Positions 34,276 through 46,774 of a stretch of 64,000 nt of DNA are shown here, in pieces. Position numbers and translations under genes: made by a program. Under the pieces are notes generated by a model that saw nothing but the letters and a program-made list of their open reading frames with translations, had not been told where the DNA came from and searched no databases. This DNA comes from Avena insularis (Eukaryota > Streptophyta > Magnoliopsida > Poales > Poaceae): positions 264,349,480 to 264,413,479 of the forward strand of contig CM042687.1 in NCBI GenBank assembly GCA_023614405.1, in the 5' to 3' direction. The first letter of the stretch is position 1. Each line of letters starts with the position of its first letter.

Positions 34276-35925
34276 TGAAGGGAATATGCCCAAGAGGCAA
34301 TAATAAAGTGGTTATTATCGTATTCCTTGTTTATGATAAATGTTTGTTTTGCATGCTATAATTGTATTAATACGAAAACGTTAATACATGTGTGTTTAAT
34401 AAACAAAAGGAATTTCCTAGTTATGCCGCTCTTATAAACTAGCTCGTTGATTAACAAGATGATCAAAGGTTTCCTGATCATTGACATTGGATGTTGTTAA
34501 TAACGAGGTCACAACATTAGTGTAATGGTGTGATGAACATTCATCCAAAGTATAGCATTAAAAATTCATTGAGTTTATATTGCTATAACAACTTACGAAG
34601 TGATCCTAATCCTTAGACCATGAGATCATGTCAATCACTAACACCGGAAGAGTTTCTTGATAACATCAAACGTCACACCGTAACAGGGTGATTATAAAGA
34701 TGGGTTCAGAACTATTAAAGTGTTATGTTGAGGCCCATGGATCGAGAGTGGAATTTGTTCATCCCGATGACGGATAGATATGCTCTAGGCCCTCTCGTTG
34801 ATATCACATTGATTAGCTTGCAAGCAAGTGATTTGATCACTAGAATGTTATATCACGGGAACGAGAAAATAGTGCATGTCGGTAACGACATCAAACTAGG
34901 TATGGAGATAACGATGATCGAATCTCGGACATGTAATATATCGCGAAACAAAGGGATTAAGATACTAGCGTAAAAGGTTTCGACGATCACAAGAAAGTCA
35001 TCGTTGAATGTGTGGGAGTCAGTATGGGTCTCCAGATCCCGCTTCTGATTATTGATCGGAGAAGGGTATCGATCATGTCCGCATTATTCGTGAACCGTAG
35101 GGTGTCACACTTAAGAGACACCGACATCCAATCAGATCAAAAGTTTCATGCCGAAAAGAATAACAAGCGCAAGAATTTATTTCACTAGATACCGAAACGG
35201 GTTTTCGGGTGAAATTGCACAAAGTGTTTTTGCATGTGAAATGAAATACTAGCAAGGGGTTATATGAGAATGTTTGTCATTAAAGTAATTGACAAAATTC
35301 TGAATAAATAAAAGGAGTTTTATTTAATGAGAGTTTGCATTAAATTTGGTGGAAATTTAATGGGAATTTGAGTGGGTTTTTTAGTGGAGGCAATTGAAAG
35401 GCATTTGTGTGAGTGGAGTGTCCACCCACATGAATGAAAGGAGGGGAGGGGAAGCCCCATGGCTGGGCGCATGGCCCCTTGGGTTCCCCCTATCCCTATA
35501 AAAGGATCCCCCTCCCTCTCTCTCATACACACCTCCTCGTGAAGGATCTCTCTCCCCCTCTAGTATTTATCCCCCATGGTCTCGGACTAGCGAGATACAT
35601 GTTCACGGTGGCTATTCGGCAAGAAATAGTTGTTCTTCCACTGCATCGCTGGAGCGAGGAGGCAGAGGTTGCTCGGTGCCTCGTACGTGTGTGCGAGCAC
35701 GGATGCGCTGCTGATTTGTGGTGCTAGGACTTCCTCTCGATCTTGAGATCAGCAAGAGATCATCTACATCAACCACGAGTTTAACTCGTTAAGCTTTGTA
35801 GGTATTCAAGGATATGTTCTCTACGGATATACATACGCCCATTGTTTGTATCTAGTAGATATATCTTGGTACATAGTTGTTCCCATCATAGGAATTTTTT
35901 TGTTTCTATGCTACGAACCCCTACA
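34276..35925 (+). repeat. 3' LTR of copia B
   Basis: It starts TGAAGGGAATATGCCC after the polypurine tract GCAAGTGGGAGAC (34263-34275) and ends ACCCCTACA. It is 1650 bp, with a TATA box (TATAAAAG) at 35497-35504. Confidence 0.93.
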
Positions 35926-35930
35926 TATAT

Positions 35931-37041
35931 CTCCTAGTGTGATATCTGTCAGAGAGTCAAGGCGGAACACCAGCGACCCGCAGGACTTTTGCAACCTTTG
36001 CAAATTCCATAATGGAAATGGGATTCAGTCGGAATGGATTTCATCACCGGTTTGCCTACCTCTAGTAGGGGAAATGATTCTATTTGGGTCATAGTGGATA
36101 GACTTTCCAAAGTAGCTCATTTCATACCAGTCAAGACCACTTATCAGAGCTCGAAGCTAGCAGATTTATATATTGCTAGAATAGTTAGTCTACACGGAAC
36201 CCCCAAGACCAGCTTATCAGACCGAGGAACCCAGTTTACCTCAAGATTTTGGAAGAAAGTCCAAGAAGGGTTAGGAACCAAACTGAACTTCAGCACAGCT
36301 TATCACCCGTAGACCGATGGACAAACGGAAAGAGTAAACCAGATACTCGAGGATATGTTGAGAGCATGTGTACTGGAATATGGATCTAAATGGGAAGATT
36401 GCCTTCCTTTCGCAGAATTCTCATACAACAACAGTTATCAGGCCAGTTTGCAAATGGCCCCATTTGAGTTTTTGTATGGAAGGAAGTGTCGTACCCCCCT
36501 GAATTGTTCGCAAGTAGGAGAGAGTCAGATATTCGGACCAGACATCCTACGAGAAGCTGAAGAGAAGGTTCACAATATCTATGAGCACCTCAAGACCACT
36601 CAATCTAGACAGAAGAGTTATGCTGACAAGAGACGTCGAGAACTAGCCTTCAATATCGGAGACTTTGTTTATCTAAGGTACCACCCTTGAAAGGAATGCA
36701 GCGTTTCCAACTCAAAGGAAAGCTTGCACCCAGATATATTGGACCCTTCAAGATTTAAGTCGCCGAGGAGAAGTATCGTATCAGATAGAACTGCCGGGAG
36801 AGATGTCAGTCGTTCATGATGTGTTTCATATCTCGTTACTTCGGAAATGCTTAGAAGTTCCATAGAAGACGTGTTCAAGAACATCGATCACAGAGCCATG
36901 GAGATCAACCTGGATTTAACCTATCATGAAGTACCCGTTCGTATTTTGGAAGAATCTTTCAGAACAACCCGGACGAGGAGTATCAAGTTTCTCAAAATTC
37001 AGTGGAGCAACCATACTGAAGAAGAAGCCACCTGGGAATGA
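35931..37041 (+). pseudogene. Integrase and chromodomain-like tail of Gypsy A
   Basis: This resumes the frame cut at 27763: the zinc-finger end CDICQRVKAEH, then the catalytic core [59 protein letters not shown] and FEFLYGRKCRTPL. Asp (GMDF), Asp (SDRG) and the Glu of the NQILED block are visible. Stops occur at 35935, near 36005 and at 36310. A frameshift comes after FVYLR near 36680, and the basic/GPFKI linker lies in other frames. The end at 36900-37039 reads LTYHEVPVRILEESFRTTR and FLKIQWSNHTEEEATWE, a chromodomain-like C-terminus known from chromoviruses. Confidence 0.9.
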
Positions 37042-37117
37042 GAAACTACATGAGGATGGAGTTTCCCAATCTCTTTAGTTCCTAGTTTTTCCTAAATCTC
37101 GGGATAAGATTCTGTTT

Positions 37118-37131
37118 AAGGGGGGAAGGTT
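37118..37131 (+). other. Polypurine tract of Gypsy A
   Basis: AAGGGGGGAAGGTT lies directly before the 3' LTR start TGTAACATC at 37132. Family knowledge: this primes plus-strand synthesis. Confidence 0.85.
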
Positions 37132-37899
37132 TGTAACATCTCAAAAATATTAATGAGGATATCAATTCCTAATCAACCAAAATTAGGGTTAACAAAAGCT
37201 TTTAATTTTAAAACATTATATAAATGCATGGTTGTTATGAATGTTGTATGAATGCTTGCAATGCCATGTTTGTTTGCTGTACATGATGAGAATTGGTTTA
37301 AAGATCAAAATCATATCATCTAGGTCAAATCCAAACCAGATCAAAACAAAAGAAAATCAATGTATGAAGCATATGACCTAATGGTTATTTTTGCAAAAGT
37401 TAACACCTAGCTCACTTAGAGCATCTCTAGCAAATGATCGCAAACAGAAAAAATTCCATTTCTTTTCTCCCCTTGCTAGACCAAGTAACACTAAACACAA
37501 TGGAGCTTTCAAATCTTGCAAAAACAATTTCAAATCCATTTGAGAGGCAATTCAAAATTGAATCTATCTTATGCATCAAGATAGTCTTTTTTGGAAAACC
37601 ATCAAAACCTTCACCACTTAGCAAACCCTTGAACCCAGAGACTACCAAGCTTATGACCAACACACCCACCAAAAATAATTTGAAAATTTGGAAGTTTAGT
37701 TCTCGCGGCCATTTAATCAAACACTTGGTGATCATAGTGCAACCTTACCAACTATTCACTGTTTTGATCAACCTTGTGATCATCCTTGTGACCTCACCGA
37801 GCCTCCACGCCGCGCCCTTAACTCTCCCAGTACCAGCCCGTGCAATTGAGCTCATCTCATTCGCCATGGTGACCAGTAGAAAGTGTACCTGACCTCACC
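37132..37899 (+). repeat. 3' LTR of Gypsy A, part 1
   Basis: Matches 19209-19970 of the 5' LTR with scattered substitutions and stops at the TCACC target site where Gypsy C entered. The match resumes at 50577. Confidence 0.93.
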
Positions 37900-40800
37900 T
37901 GTAAGATCCCTCCCTTTATAAAGGTAAGGATCCCTGTGATTGCAATGCTAGTCCCTGGATCAATGCTAGCATCCACAGTTTAAGATGAAGTACACAGAAA
38001 CAAAGGTCATTATTACATATCATTCCAGAGAAAAACATAGTCTTTTACAAACTCCATGGCCATAGGCCTAGTACAAGAGTTCAAATATATAATAAGATAA
38101 ATAAGTCTTCATCTTCATGTGCCACAGGCAAGCATGTTGAGTGTAGACTCATAACCCCTAATCATCATCAGAATAACCTGCAACATCACAAGTTACAGCC
38201 ACAGTGGGCCAATACATTGGAATAGTATTGGCAAGTGATACCTTAGTAGAATATTAGTAGTCTAGATACTATATGCATTTTTGGCTAAGTGTAGTTTAGG
38301 CTTGCTTTGCTCAAAATAGTCTTTACCTATTAGTTGAAAACACTAAGTTTTTCTTTGACAAAACTTTCCCAAGGGATCACCAATAGACATTGGTGATCCT
38401 TTACCCTTGTTCACCCACAAGTTTTAACTTAGAAATTGGGATGAGGAGATTCTTGATAGCTTCCATGTCTTGATGCTCAAGTTGTCCAATACCAGGGACA
38501 TGGCTAAGTACTTAGATTCTTCCATCTACAGAGGTTGTGCACTTTCCCCACAAGACTTGATTTTCACCAAGATAGGATCTTTCAGAAGCCTTCCCTTAGA
38601 CCAAATGGACGCGTTCCAACCTATCATCCCACTACCACCAACTGTCCAAATGGCTAAGTTATTGCAACCTATGTGATCCAGGCAGAGCCCATATTGCCAT
38701 GTGGCTGCACTAGAAGCTTCGTAACATTTGGCCTCTCAAATACCTTTGTTCCTGGGTGGCTTTCCACAAGTGAGATACACAAGGTAAACCATAGAAATGG
38801 GCCTTGTGTAACCACCCAACATAAACCATTATTTCCATTCCACCCAGGTGATTCATTCGCTTAGTTGTTTTATTAAGCAAAACACAAGTCCAATGACTTA
38901 GAAATATTTTTACATAACATGGATATATAACCACCCTTGGTTGCTACTAGCTCGGCTAAGCATGGCATTGATAAGCATCTTAACTTAGAAATTTCTAGCA
39001 ATTCTACAACTACTAGGATTTCCCAAGCATAGCATATAGATCAAAATATTCATACAAGTCCTATACAAAATATTTCTAGTGCATAGTTTGAAAAACATAG
39101 GAATAAATTCATGATGCACCACTTGCCTTGGTAGTTTGGGGAGTAGCAACAATCTTCACAATCACTATTTTCACCAAAATCTACACATAAAATAATGGCA
39201 CAAAATCACATACAAAATATATACAAACAAAAATATATGTATGCATGCAAATGCCATGTGATGATGTTTCTACACCAAACAAGACAAGTGAACAGTACTG
39301 AAACATAAACAAGTCCAAGATATTCAAAATAAACCTTGTTTGATTCTTAAAACATTTTTCAAATAATTTGTATAATCAAAATAAGCCTACACAAGTTTCT
39401 GCATAAACAACCAATTTTACAGAGGAAAAATATTAAACACATTGCATAAACAGATAGGATTTTCTCTCCTGATTCCAATGATATAAAATTTGCAAAATTT
39501 GAACATGGGAATCAAAAGATATGAATTTTACAAGTTTGAATCACTAATAGATCTAAATTCTATTTTTAAAACAAAGAACCAGCCACGCGGCACTTTCTGA
39601 TTCGCTGGTACCGATTCGAGCGGATCGACTAGTGTGGACCGCACGATCTAAATGAAATCGCACGGCCAGATCTGTCCCATACCCCTTCGTTTAAGTGATC
39701 TATCTAACGCGTTGGGTCTGGATTTAACGGCTCGCGATCAAGCGACCAAAATCTGGCGGCGCTAGCGGCGGCGAGTGGCGGCAGCGGCTCTGTTAGAGAC
39801 GTTGCCGACGATCTAGGTCGCGCGGGAGAGGGAGAGGTGGCTTACCGAGTTCGCCGTGCGCTGCTGATGCTCAAGGTATGCTTGGTTGGAGAAGGGGCGC
39901 TCGAGGTCGACGGATATTGCTCGCCGGAGTCGCTGCTGTCGTCGGGTGTGTGCTGCTGGAGACAGTGGCGACGCTACAGTTCACGCTAAGGCACGAGAGA
40001 GGTGGCGTTAGATGCGTGCAGACGAGGTGATCGTGTGAGTATGAATTAGAGAGGGAGGCGCGGTCAGTACAAACCAGGAGAGCTTGTCGGAGTTTGCGGC
40101 TGCGTCGGGCACTTGCGGTCGTCGTTGTTGGCGAGGCTCCCGATAGTCCTAGCACGTACCAGTGGAGTTAGAAGATGCGCAAGGTTGCTGCGATCATGTT
40201 GGCAAGATTAGAAGGCAAGGGGCGATGAGAGCTCACCGGAATCGCACGCCGGAGTGGCTCGGTACCGCGGCGGTGCAAGGCCTAGTGGCGTAGTGGGGGC
40301 GCTAGGTGAGGGGAAATGGCCGCAGAGGGGTGCAGATTAAATAGCCGGAGCAGGGGCGAGATTAACGCGCGACATCAATGGAATTGAAGGGCATTTGTGT
40401 CGGGAGGAAATGGCCACGGCGGCGCTGGTCGCAGGCGAGATTTGGGGACGACGGGGTGACGTTTCTGTGGGGCCCAGTTGTCAGCGAGGGGATGGGCGCG
40501 AGCGTGGTGAGAAACAGAGGAGAAAGAGGGAACCCGGGTGGGCTGTTTCGTCTGATGGGCTGGATTGGTGGCGCCAGGCCTAGTTGGGTTTTCTAAACCT
40601 TTTTCTTTTTCTATTTTGATTTTTTGGAATCATTTTCAAATGAATTCAAAAGCATTTTAACTTCAAATCTTTCTAGCCTTTTGTAAAATGAATCCTATAT
40701 AATTTTGAATATAAAACCATGCTGCCTTGCTGGAGTTGCATAGTTCCTTTGAAAAAATTAAAAACAACAGTGCCTTAGCACTTGGTTTGATAAAGATTTG

Positions 40801-41062
40801 AAAAGAGTTTTAAAACCATAATGGTTTTGGAAATTCCTGTCCAAACTTTAACATTCAACCAAACCATCATGAGAGTAAACAAAGCTTGGTGTAAAATAGT
40901 TATACTCTTATTTGAGAGTGGTATTAGATCAATGCTTGCTCACATGAAATAATAGCACTCAGTGCTTCTGTTTTCTTGATATGAGTTTGAAATTGTTCCC
41001 TATATGATATATATGCATGAATGATATGCAATCTTTGTAAACATGCTTTTAGGGATGTTACA
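37900..41062 (-). repeat. 3' LTR of Gypsy C
   Basis: 3163 bp with TGTAA...TTACA ends. A GC-rich leader block lies at about 39590-40590. It is a diverged relative of the remnant at 7988-9302. Confidence 0.93.
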
Positions 41063-41080
41063 AATCTAACCCCCTTAAGG
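41063..41080 (-). other. Polypurine tract of Gypsy C
   Basis: The minus strand reads CCTTAAGGGGGTTAGATT directly before the LTR start TGTAACATCCC. Confidence 0.8.
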
Positions 41081-41570
41081 TGAATCTTGCCCTCGAGATT
41101 CGGGTTGGCCAGCAAATAGGTGAGGGTGGTCTTTTCGAAGATCATCTTCTCTTTCCCATGTTGCTTCTTCTTCTGATTGATGGTTCCATTGAACTTTGTA
41201 GAATTTGATAGTCTTAGTCCGAGTAACTCTTTCTGCAGTCTCGAGAATCTTGATAGGTTTTTCCTCATAAGTGAGATCACTTTCCAATTTGACTTCCTCC
41301 AAAGGTATAGTATCTTTCAAAGAAGTCTCTTCCATTTCTGGATGGCATTTCTTTAGCTGACTCACATGAAACACATTGTGAACAACAGACAGTGATTCTG
41401 GCAATTCAATCTCATAAGCTACTTCTCCTTTACGACTCAAAATCTTGAATGGTCCAACATATCTTGGGGCCAATTTTCCTTTGACTCCAAATCTCTTCAC
41501 TCCACGAAGTGGTGACACTCTAAGATAAGCTCTATCACCCACTTCATAGGTGACTTCTCTACGCTTAGGA
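41075..41570 (-). pseudogene. Integrase C-terminus and chromodomain-like tail of Gypsy C
   Basis: After a frameshift near 41570 (following KIAQSRQKS), the frame reads VGDRAYLRVSPLRGVKRFG, GKLAPRYVGPFKIL, GEVAYEIELPESLSVVHNVF and VSQLKKCHPE. It then continues LTYEEKPIKILETAERVTRT, YKVQWNHQSEEEATWERED and HPHLF up to the stop. The GPFKIL/HNVFHVSQLKK block is the integrase C-terminal extension. The VQWNHQSEEEATWE block is the chromodomain-like end shared with Gypsy A. Intact apart from the joining frameshift. Confidence 0.88.
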
Positions 41571-43800
41571 TCTGCGTACTCTTTTGTCGGGACTGTGCTA
41601 TCTTCAATCTGTCCTTAACTAGTTTGACTTTTTCTTCAGCCTCTTTGATTAGATCTGGTCCCAACAAACTTCTTTCTCCCACACCATTCCATAGTAATGG
41701 GGTGGTACACTTTCTCCCATAGAGAAACTCAAATGGTGCCATCTCAATACTGGCTTGATAGCTGTTATTGTAAGAGAATTCTGCGTAAGGCAGACTTTCA
41801 TCCCAACTGGCTCCATAGTCTAGGGCACATGCCCTCAACATATCTTCAAGAATCTGGTTGGTCCTTTCTATTTGTCCATCAGTCTGAGGATGAAAAGCAG
41901 TGCTGAATTCCAACCTCGTTCCTAATGACTCATGTAGTTGCCTCTAAAAATGAGAAGTGAATTGAGTTCCCCTATCAGACACAATACTCTTGGGTACTCC
42001 ATGTAGACATACAATTCTACTCATATAGATCTTGGCTAACTTAGCACTTGTGTAGGTTGTCTTCACGGGTATAAAATGAGCCACTTTAGTTAAGCGATCC
42101 ACTACTACCCAAATAGAATCATATCCTGACCTGGTCCTTGGCAATCCGGTGATGAAATCCATGCCAATCTTGTCCCACTTCCAATCAGGAATAGGTAGTG
42201 GTTGTAACAATCCTGCTGGTTTCTGATGTTCCGCTTTCACTCTACTACATACATCACACAAAGCAATATGTTCGGCGATGTCCTTCTTGAGATTATTCCA
42301 CCAAAATCTTTCTTTCATATCCATGTACATTTTGGTGTTACCCGGATGAATGGAATACGGTGAGTTGTGTGCTTCTTGTAAAATCAGTTTCCGAAGCTCC
42401 GGATCTTGTGGAACACAGATACGTTTTCCATACCATAAAGTACCATGTTCATCTTCATGGAATCCTTTGGCTTTTCCCTTGCCAATCTTTTCTTTGATCT
42501 CTTCAATTTCCTTGTCTGTCTTTTGGGCTCCTTTGATTTTGTCCAACAAAGTGGGTTGAACATCCAAAGCCATGAGATGTCCTTCAGGCACAATATCCAA
42601 TCTGAGATCTCTAAATTGGGCACACAGATCATCTGGCAACTCTCCCTTTGTAAGGCCATTCACAAAAATCTTACGGCTTAGAGCATCCGCTACAACATTT
42701 GCTTTACTGGGGTGGTATTGCAAACTCAAGTCATAGTCCTTGATGAGTTCTAGCCATCTCCTTTGTCTCATGTTGATTTCTTTCTGGGTGAAGATATACT
42801 TCAAACTTTTGTGATATGTGAACACTTCACATCGCTTTCCCAAAAGATAATGTCTCCATGTTTTGAGCACATGGACAATAGAGGCTAACTCTAAATCATG
42901 AGTAGGGTAGTTTACCTCATGAGTTTTGAGATGTCTCGAAGCATAAGCCACAACTTTCCCTTCTTGCATTAGTACTGCACCTAATCCATGATGATATGCA
43001 TCACAATACACTTGGAAATCCTTCTCCAAGTCTGGCAGACATAAGACTGGTGATGTCACTAGCCTCTTCTTTAACTCTTGGAAACTGAGTTCACATCCTT
43101 CAGACCAAGCAAATTTCTTGTCTTTCTTTAGTAACTCTGTCATTGGTTTAGCTATCTTGGAGAAATTCTCAATGAACCTTCTGTAGTATCTTGCCAAGCC
43201 AAGGAAACTACGAACCTCTTTCACTGACTTAGGAGATTCCCATTCAGTTACAGCTGAAACTTTAGCAGGATCAACTGCTACACCATCCCCTGATACAACG
43301 TGTCCAAGAAATCCAACTTCATTCAACCAGAATTCACACTTGCTGAATTTGGCATACAGCTTATGCTCTCTAAGCTTCTCAAGTATCAAGCGCAAATGTC
43401 CTTCATGCTCTTCTTTGCTCTCGGAGTAGATCAAAATTTCATCGATGAATATGACAACAAACTTGTCGAGGAACTCCATGAACACTTTGTTCATCATATT
43501 CATGAAGTAAGCTGGTGCATTGGTCAAACCAAATGGCATCATGGTATACTCATACAATCCATACCTAGTGGTGAAGGATGTTTTAGGTATGTCTTGTTCC
43601 CTTATCTTAAGCTGAAAGTAACCTGATCGGAGATCAATCTTTGAGAACACACAGGCTGCTTCTAACTGATCAAACAAGTATTTGATTCTAGGCAATGGGT
43701 ATTTGTTCTTGATGGTCACCTCATTCAGTGAACGGTAATCTATGCATAACCTTTGACTTCTATCTTTCTTTTCCACAAACAAGACTGGTGCTCCCAGGAT
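41497..43800 (-). pseudogene. RT-RNase H-integrase of Gypsy C
   Basis: A nearly intact frame of ~760 codons with one in-frame stop at 41944 (SHF* where relatives have a tryptophan codon). [54 protein letters not shown] and catalytic [12 protein letters not shown]. The expected IDD reads IDE, so one catalytic aspartate is changed to glutamate. RNase [38 protein letters not shown], then [11 protein letters not shown] where the usual DHKSL aspartate reads Tyr. Integrase: the HHCC zinc region ([11 protein letters not shown]), core [51 protein letters not shown] and FEFLYGRKC. The upstream join to protease-RT is a 1-bp deletion near 43800. Confidence 0.92.
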
Positions 43801-44480
43801 GAAGAACTTGGTTGAATAAATCCTTTCTGCAATTGTTCTCCAAGTTGTATCTTGAGTTCTTTCAACTCATCAACTGACATCTTGTACGGTCTCTTTGCTA
43901 TTGGTCCAGATCCTGGTAGCAAATCAATGAGAAACTCCACATCTCTATCTGGTGGCATTCCCGGCAATTCCTCCGGAAACACATCCGGATATTCACTCAC
44001 AATTGGCACACTGTCTATGCTAACCCCCTTAAGAGAATTTAGCTTACTCCTTTTCGATTCAAAGTTGGTCTTGATTCTGATCCTTTTGTTTTCTGGAGTT
44101 GTGAGTGAGACAGTATGGTTGGCACAATCTAGCACTCCTTTATGCTTGGTCATCCAGTCCATCCCCAAAATAACATCCAGTCCTTGGGAATTTAGGATTA
44201 TCAGATTAACGGGAAACTTATACTTCCCAAATTCGATGACTAGATCATGACATCCTGAGTTCACTATCATTTCTCCGCCAGGAGAACTTACTTTTATAGG
44301 ACACCCAATAGTTTCTACCGGTAGTTCATTTCTTTCAACAAATGCTCTTGATATGAATGAATGAGATGCACCAGTATCAAAGAGAACAAATGCTAGAACA
44401 GAATTGAGTTTGAACTTACCAGCAACAGCATCAGGTTCCTCATAAATCTCTTCCACATTGATGTGGTTCACTTGTCCTTT
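43740..44480 (-). pseudogene. Protease and RT N-terminus of Gypsy C
   Basis: The frame reads VNHINVEEIYEEPDAVAGKF, then the protease active site [72 protein letters not shown] and [11 protein letters not shown]. It then loses frame near 43800, where one G appears to be missing before GAPVLF. It joins gag upstream through a second frameshift near 44480. Confidence 0.9.
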
Positions 44481-45535
44481 TGGAAAGGGTTGGGCTTGTT
44501 GGGCCCTTCAACTTTCTTTTTCGGGCATTCATTTGCATAATGCCCCATCTTCTTGCATTTGAAGCATTCAACCTGACTAAGATCCTTCTTGACAGGCTAG
44601 TTTCCACTTCCACTTCCACTTCCATTGTGGTGGTTCTTGTACCCACTCTTGTGATTCTTGTACTTGTCATTGTCATGACTACGGTAATGCTTGTTGTCAT
44701 GATGACGGTTGTGGTTGTGGTGTTTGTTGTACTTTCCATGCTTGTGGGATCCAGAATTCCCACTATCATCATAATGGGAACGCTTGTAAGAAGATCCCGA
44801 GCTGTGCTTGTCAGAGTGCTTCCTCTTCCTGTTTTCGACCTGTTTCATCTTGCTCTCCAAGATGGCAGCCTTGTCACAAAGAGATTGATATGTGGGGACA
44901 TAGGCCATAGCTAACTGCAGGTTCAATTCGTCGTTCAATCCTTCAAGGAACTTTTCTTTCCTCTTAGCATCAGTGTCAACTTCATCCGGTGCATAACGCG
45001 CCAGATTGTTGAACTCCTCAATATACTCAGCCACGCTGTGGTGGCGCTGCTTCAAGTTATGAAATTCCTTCTTCTTCAAACTCATCATTCCAGATGAGAT
45101 GTGAGCAGTACGGAAACCATCTTCAAAAATAGCCCATGTCACATCCTCAATGGGAGTGGTGATCTGGAAGTTATCCCACCAAGTAGATGCTGGTCCTTCC
45201 AACAAGTGTGCTGCAAATCTGACTTTCTCTTCATCAGTACAGCCAACAGTTACCAAATCCTTGTTCACATAGCGTAGCCAATCATTGGCCACCATAGGAT
45301 CAGTAGTTCCTGAGAACTTTGCTGGCCTCAGTCTTAAGAATCTGGTAAGCATGTCAAAACCCGATGGGTTGTTCTGATTGTTGTTGTTATTATTATTATT
45401 GTTGTTGCTGTTGTTCTGATTCTGTATGAACGTGGTCATCATCTGCATTAGCTGCGTCCGAGCTGTCATCATCTGCTGCATCTCATGGGTGATATTGTTG
45501 TTGTTAGGGTTGGGATTGGCATGTCGGGGAGGCAT
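44480..45535 (-). pseudogene. Gag of Gypsy C with zinc knuckle
   Basis: The ATG at 45535 opens a Gln/Asn-rich N-terminus. A poly-Asn stretch is encoded by an AAC/AAT microsatellite at about 45376-45417. The capsid domain follows (FLRLRPAKFSGTTDP, WLRYVNKDLVTVGC, ASTWWDNFQITTP, YIEEFNNLARYAPDEVDTDA). Next is a Lys/His/Asp/Ser-rich basic region. A TAG at 44597-44599 interrupts the frame, after which the zinc knuckle CFKCKKMGHYANEC (CX2CX4HX4C) and PNKPNPFQK follow before a frameshift into protease. Without the TAG this would be a normal gag. Confidence 0.9.
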
Positions 45536-45762
45536 CTGTGGTTTTCAAAAAGGATAAGAATGAGATACCCATATATGCTTAACACGCACAATACATCACA
45601 CAGACAATCACCAAGCATGCATTATAATAATAAAAGTTCAACAACATAGACAACAAATTTTGAAAAGTAAACACACCAATAGCAAGCCATCCACATGTTG
45701 GATGGTCATTGCGACTCAATAATCGAAAGCATGGTATATAAAAGGTAAATGAGTAGTCATCA

Positions 45763-46572
45763 CTACTCCTCTGCATCAACCTCCTCATCAACAAGTGTAA
45801 GACCTGCATTCTCCATTGCGGTCTTGTATTCCTCGACATTGGTAGTCAAGGCCTCTACTTTGGTTTTGAGATCCCTCTTCTGTGAACGAAGTCTCTCAAT
45901 CACCACCTGCTGATGCTCGAGCTCAAAGTCCTTGGCCTCTAGTTCTGCAGTCATGTCTCAAATCCTCTTGTTCCTATCTTGGACTCTCTTCTCTTGACTC
46001 TTGAACTTTCTATCCTGACTCTCAAACTTGGCCTCCATTTCCTTGACTATCTCATCTTGCTCCATGAAGAGCTTGTCCTTCTCACTAAGCTGCACCTGGA
46101 GTTCATCATTGCTAAGCATGACGTTGGTCCTATCAGTATCTAGGTGCCTAAGAAGAACCTCTAAGTCCTGGAGGTATAGACGAATCGGCTCTGCTGTCTC
46201 TCTAGCAGTATCCTCGAAGTCAATGGCCTCGCCATCCTCATCATGTCTACCTAAGGCGTGGAAGTGAGTACCTCTAATCTCCCGAGAGTGTCTCCCTAAC
46301 AAGCATCCAAGCAAATCCTACATGACTACCTCTAGGCCTCTCTCCTTGTCATCATGCATGAGCTTGAATGTGATAGCCTCCATGGCTGGCTCAGTCTGGC
46401 GTCCTGGTTGAGTAACCTTGAAGCCCCAAAGGTCCTTCCTCTCGAACTTGGTGAGGGGAAGCATCATGATGGTAGGAAGTGGGAGATTGAGCACACTAGT
46501 GAGCTCAATAAGATGAGTGCCAAAACGAGTTCCCTTGAACTCTGCAGCCGTGCTGATAGTAACATTAGGCAT
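45763..46572 (-). pseudogene. Extra ORF 2 upstream of gag in Gypsy C (coiled coil)
   Basis: One frame of 270 codons runs from ATG 46572 to a stop at 45763, interrupted only by stops near 46315-46317 and 45955-45957. It begins MPNVTISTAAEFKGTRFG and passes FERKDLWGFKVTQPG, EAITFKLMHDDKERGLEVV and LGCLLGRHSREIRGTHFHAL. It continues GRHDEDGEAID, then a long heptad-like coiled coil (DELQVQLSEKDKLFMEQDEI, VKEMEAKFESQDRKFKSQEK, LEHQQVVIERLRSQKRDLK) and an acidic end (VDEEVDAEE). Aligned by eye with the extra ORF of Gypsy A, the blocks fall in the same order: EAITFKL / KIQFSL; GTHFHALGRHDEDGEAID / GTRFAHYARRDSQGQPLS; coiled coil; acidic tail. An acceptor-like ATATAATAG precedes the ATG, so it may be a second exon. 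Function unknown. Confidence 0.72.
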
Positions 46573-46774
46573 CTATTATATAAGATTGAAAAGTTAGAAT
46601 CAACATACATAGAGATGAATCACAAAACAAGGCATCACATGCATACCTTTGACAATCAAAACACACAAGTCATGGCATACATAAAACTATTACAAGCATC
46701 CAAGGTTCAACTTATTTTAGACAACATTTGGGAAAATAAAATGATAAGTGTGGTGGTCCAACTAACGAAGTACG

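Larger units (their letters stand above)
27764..35925 (+). mobile_element. Copia element B, nested in the Gypsy A integrase
   Basis: It is flanked by a perfect 5-bp duplication TATAT (27759-27763 and 35926-35930). It has two LTRs, a tRNA-iMet PBS and a polypurine tract, but an interior that is hopelessly broken. Removing it joins the Gypsy A integrase frame (GSYI ... CDICQRVKAEH) exactly. The LTR family is the same as the copia LTRs at 16618 and 57897. Confidence 0.95.

Noticed and set aside
35434..35727. ORF in the copia B LTR repeated at 29034-29222
   Set aside because: It lies within the LTR leader downstream of the TATA box and is not conserved in frame between the two LTRs.
44480..44914. 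+ strand ORF rich in Val/Thr/Ile, membrane-protein-like
   Set aside because: It is the antisense shadow of the Lys/His/Asp-rich basic region of Gypsy C gag.
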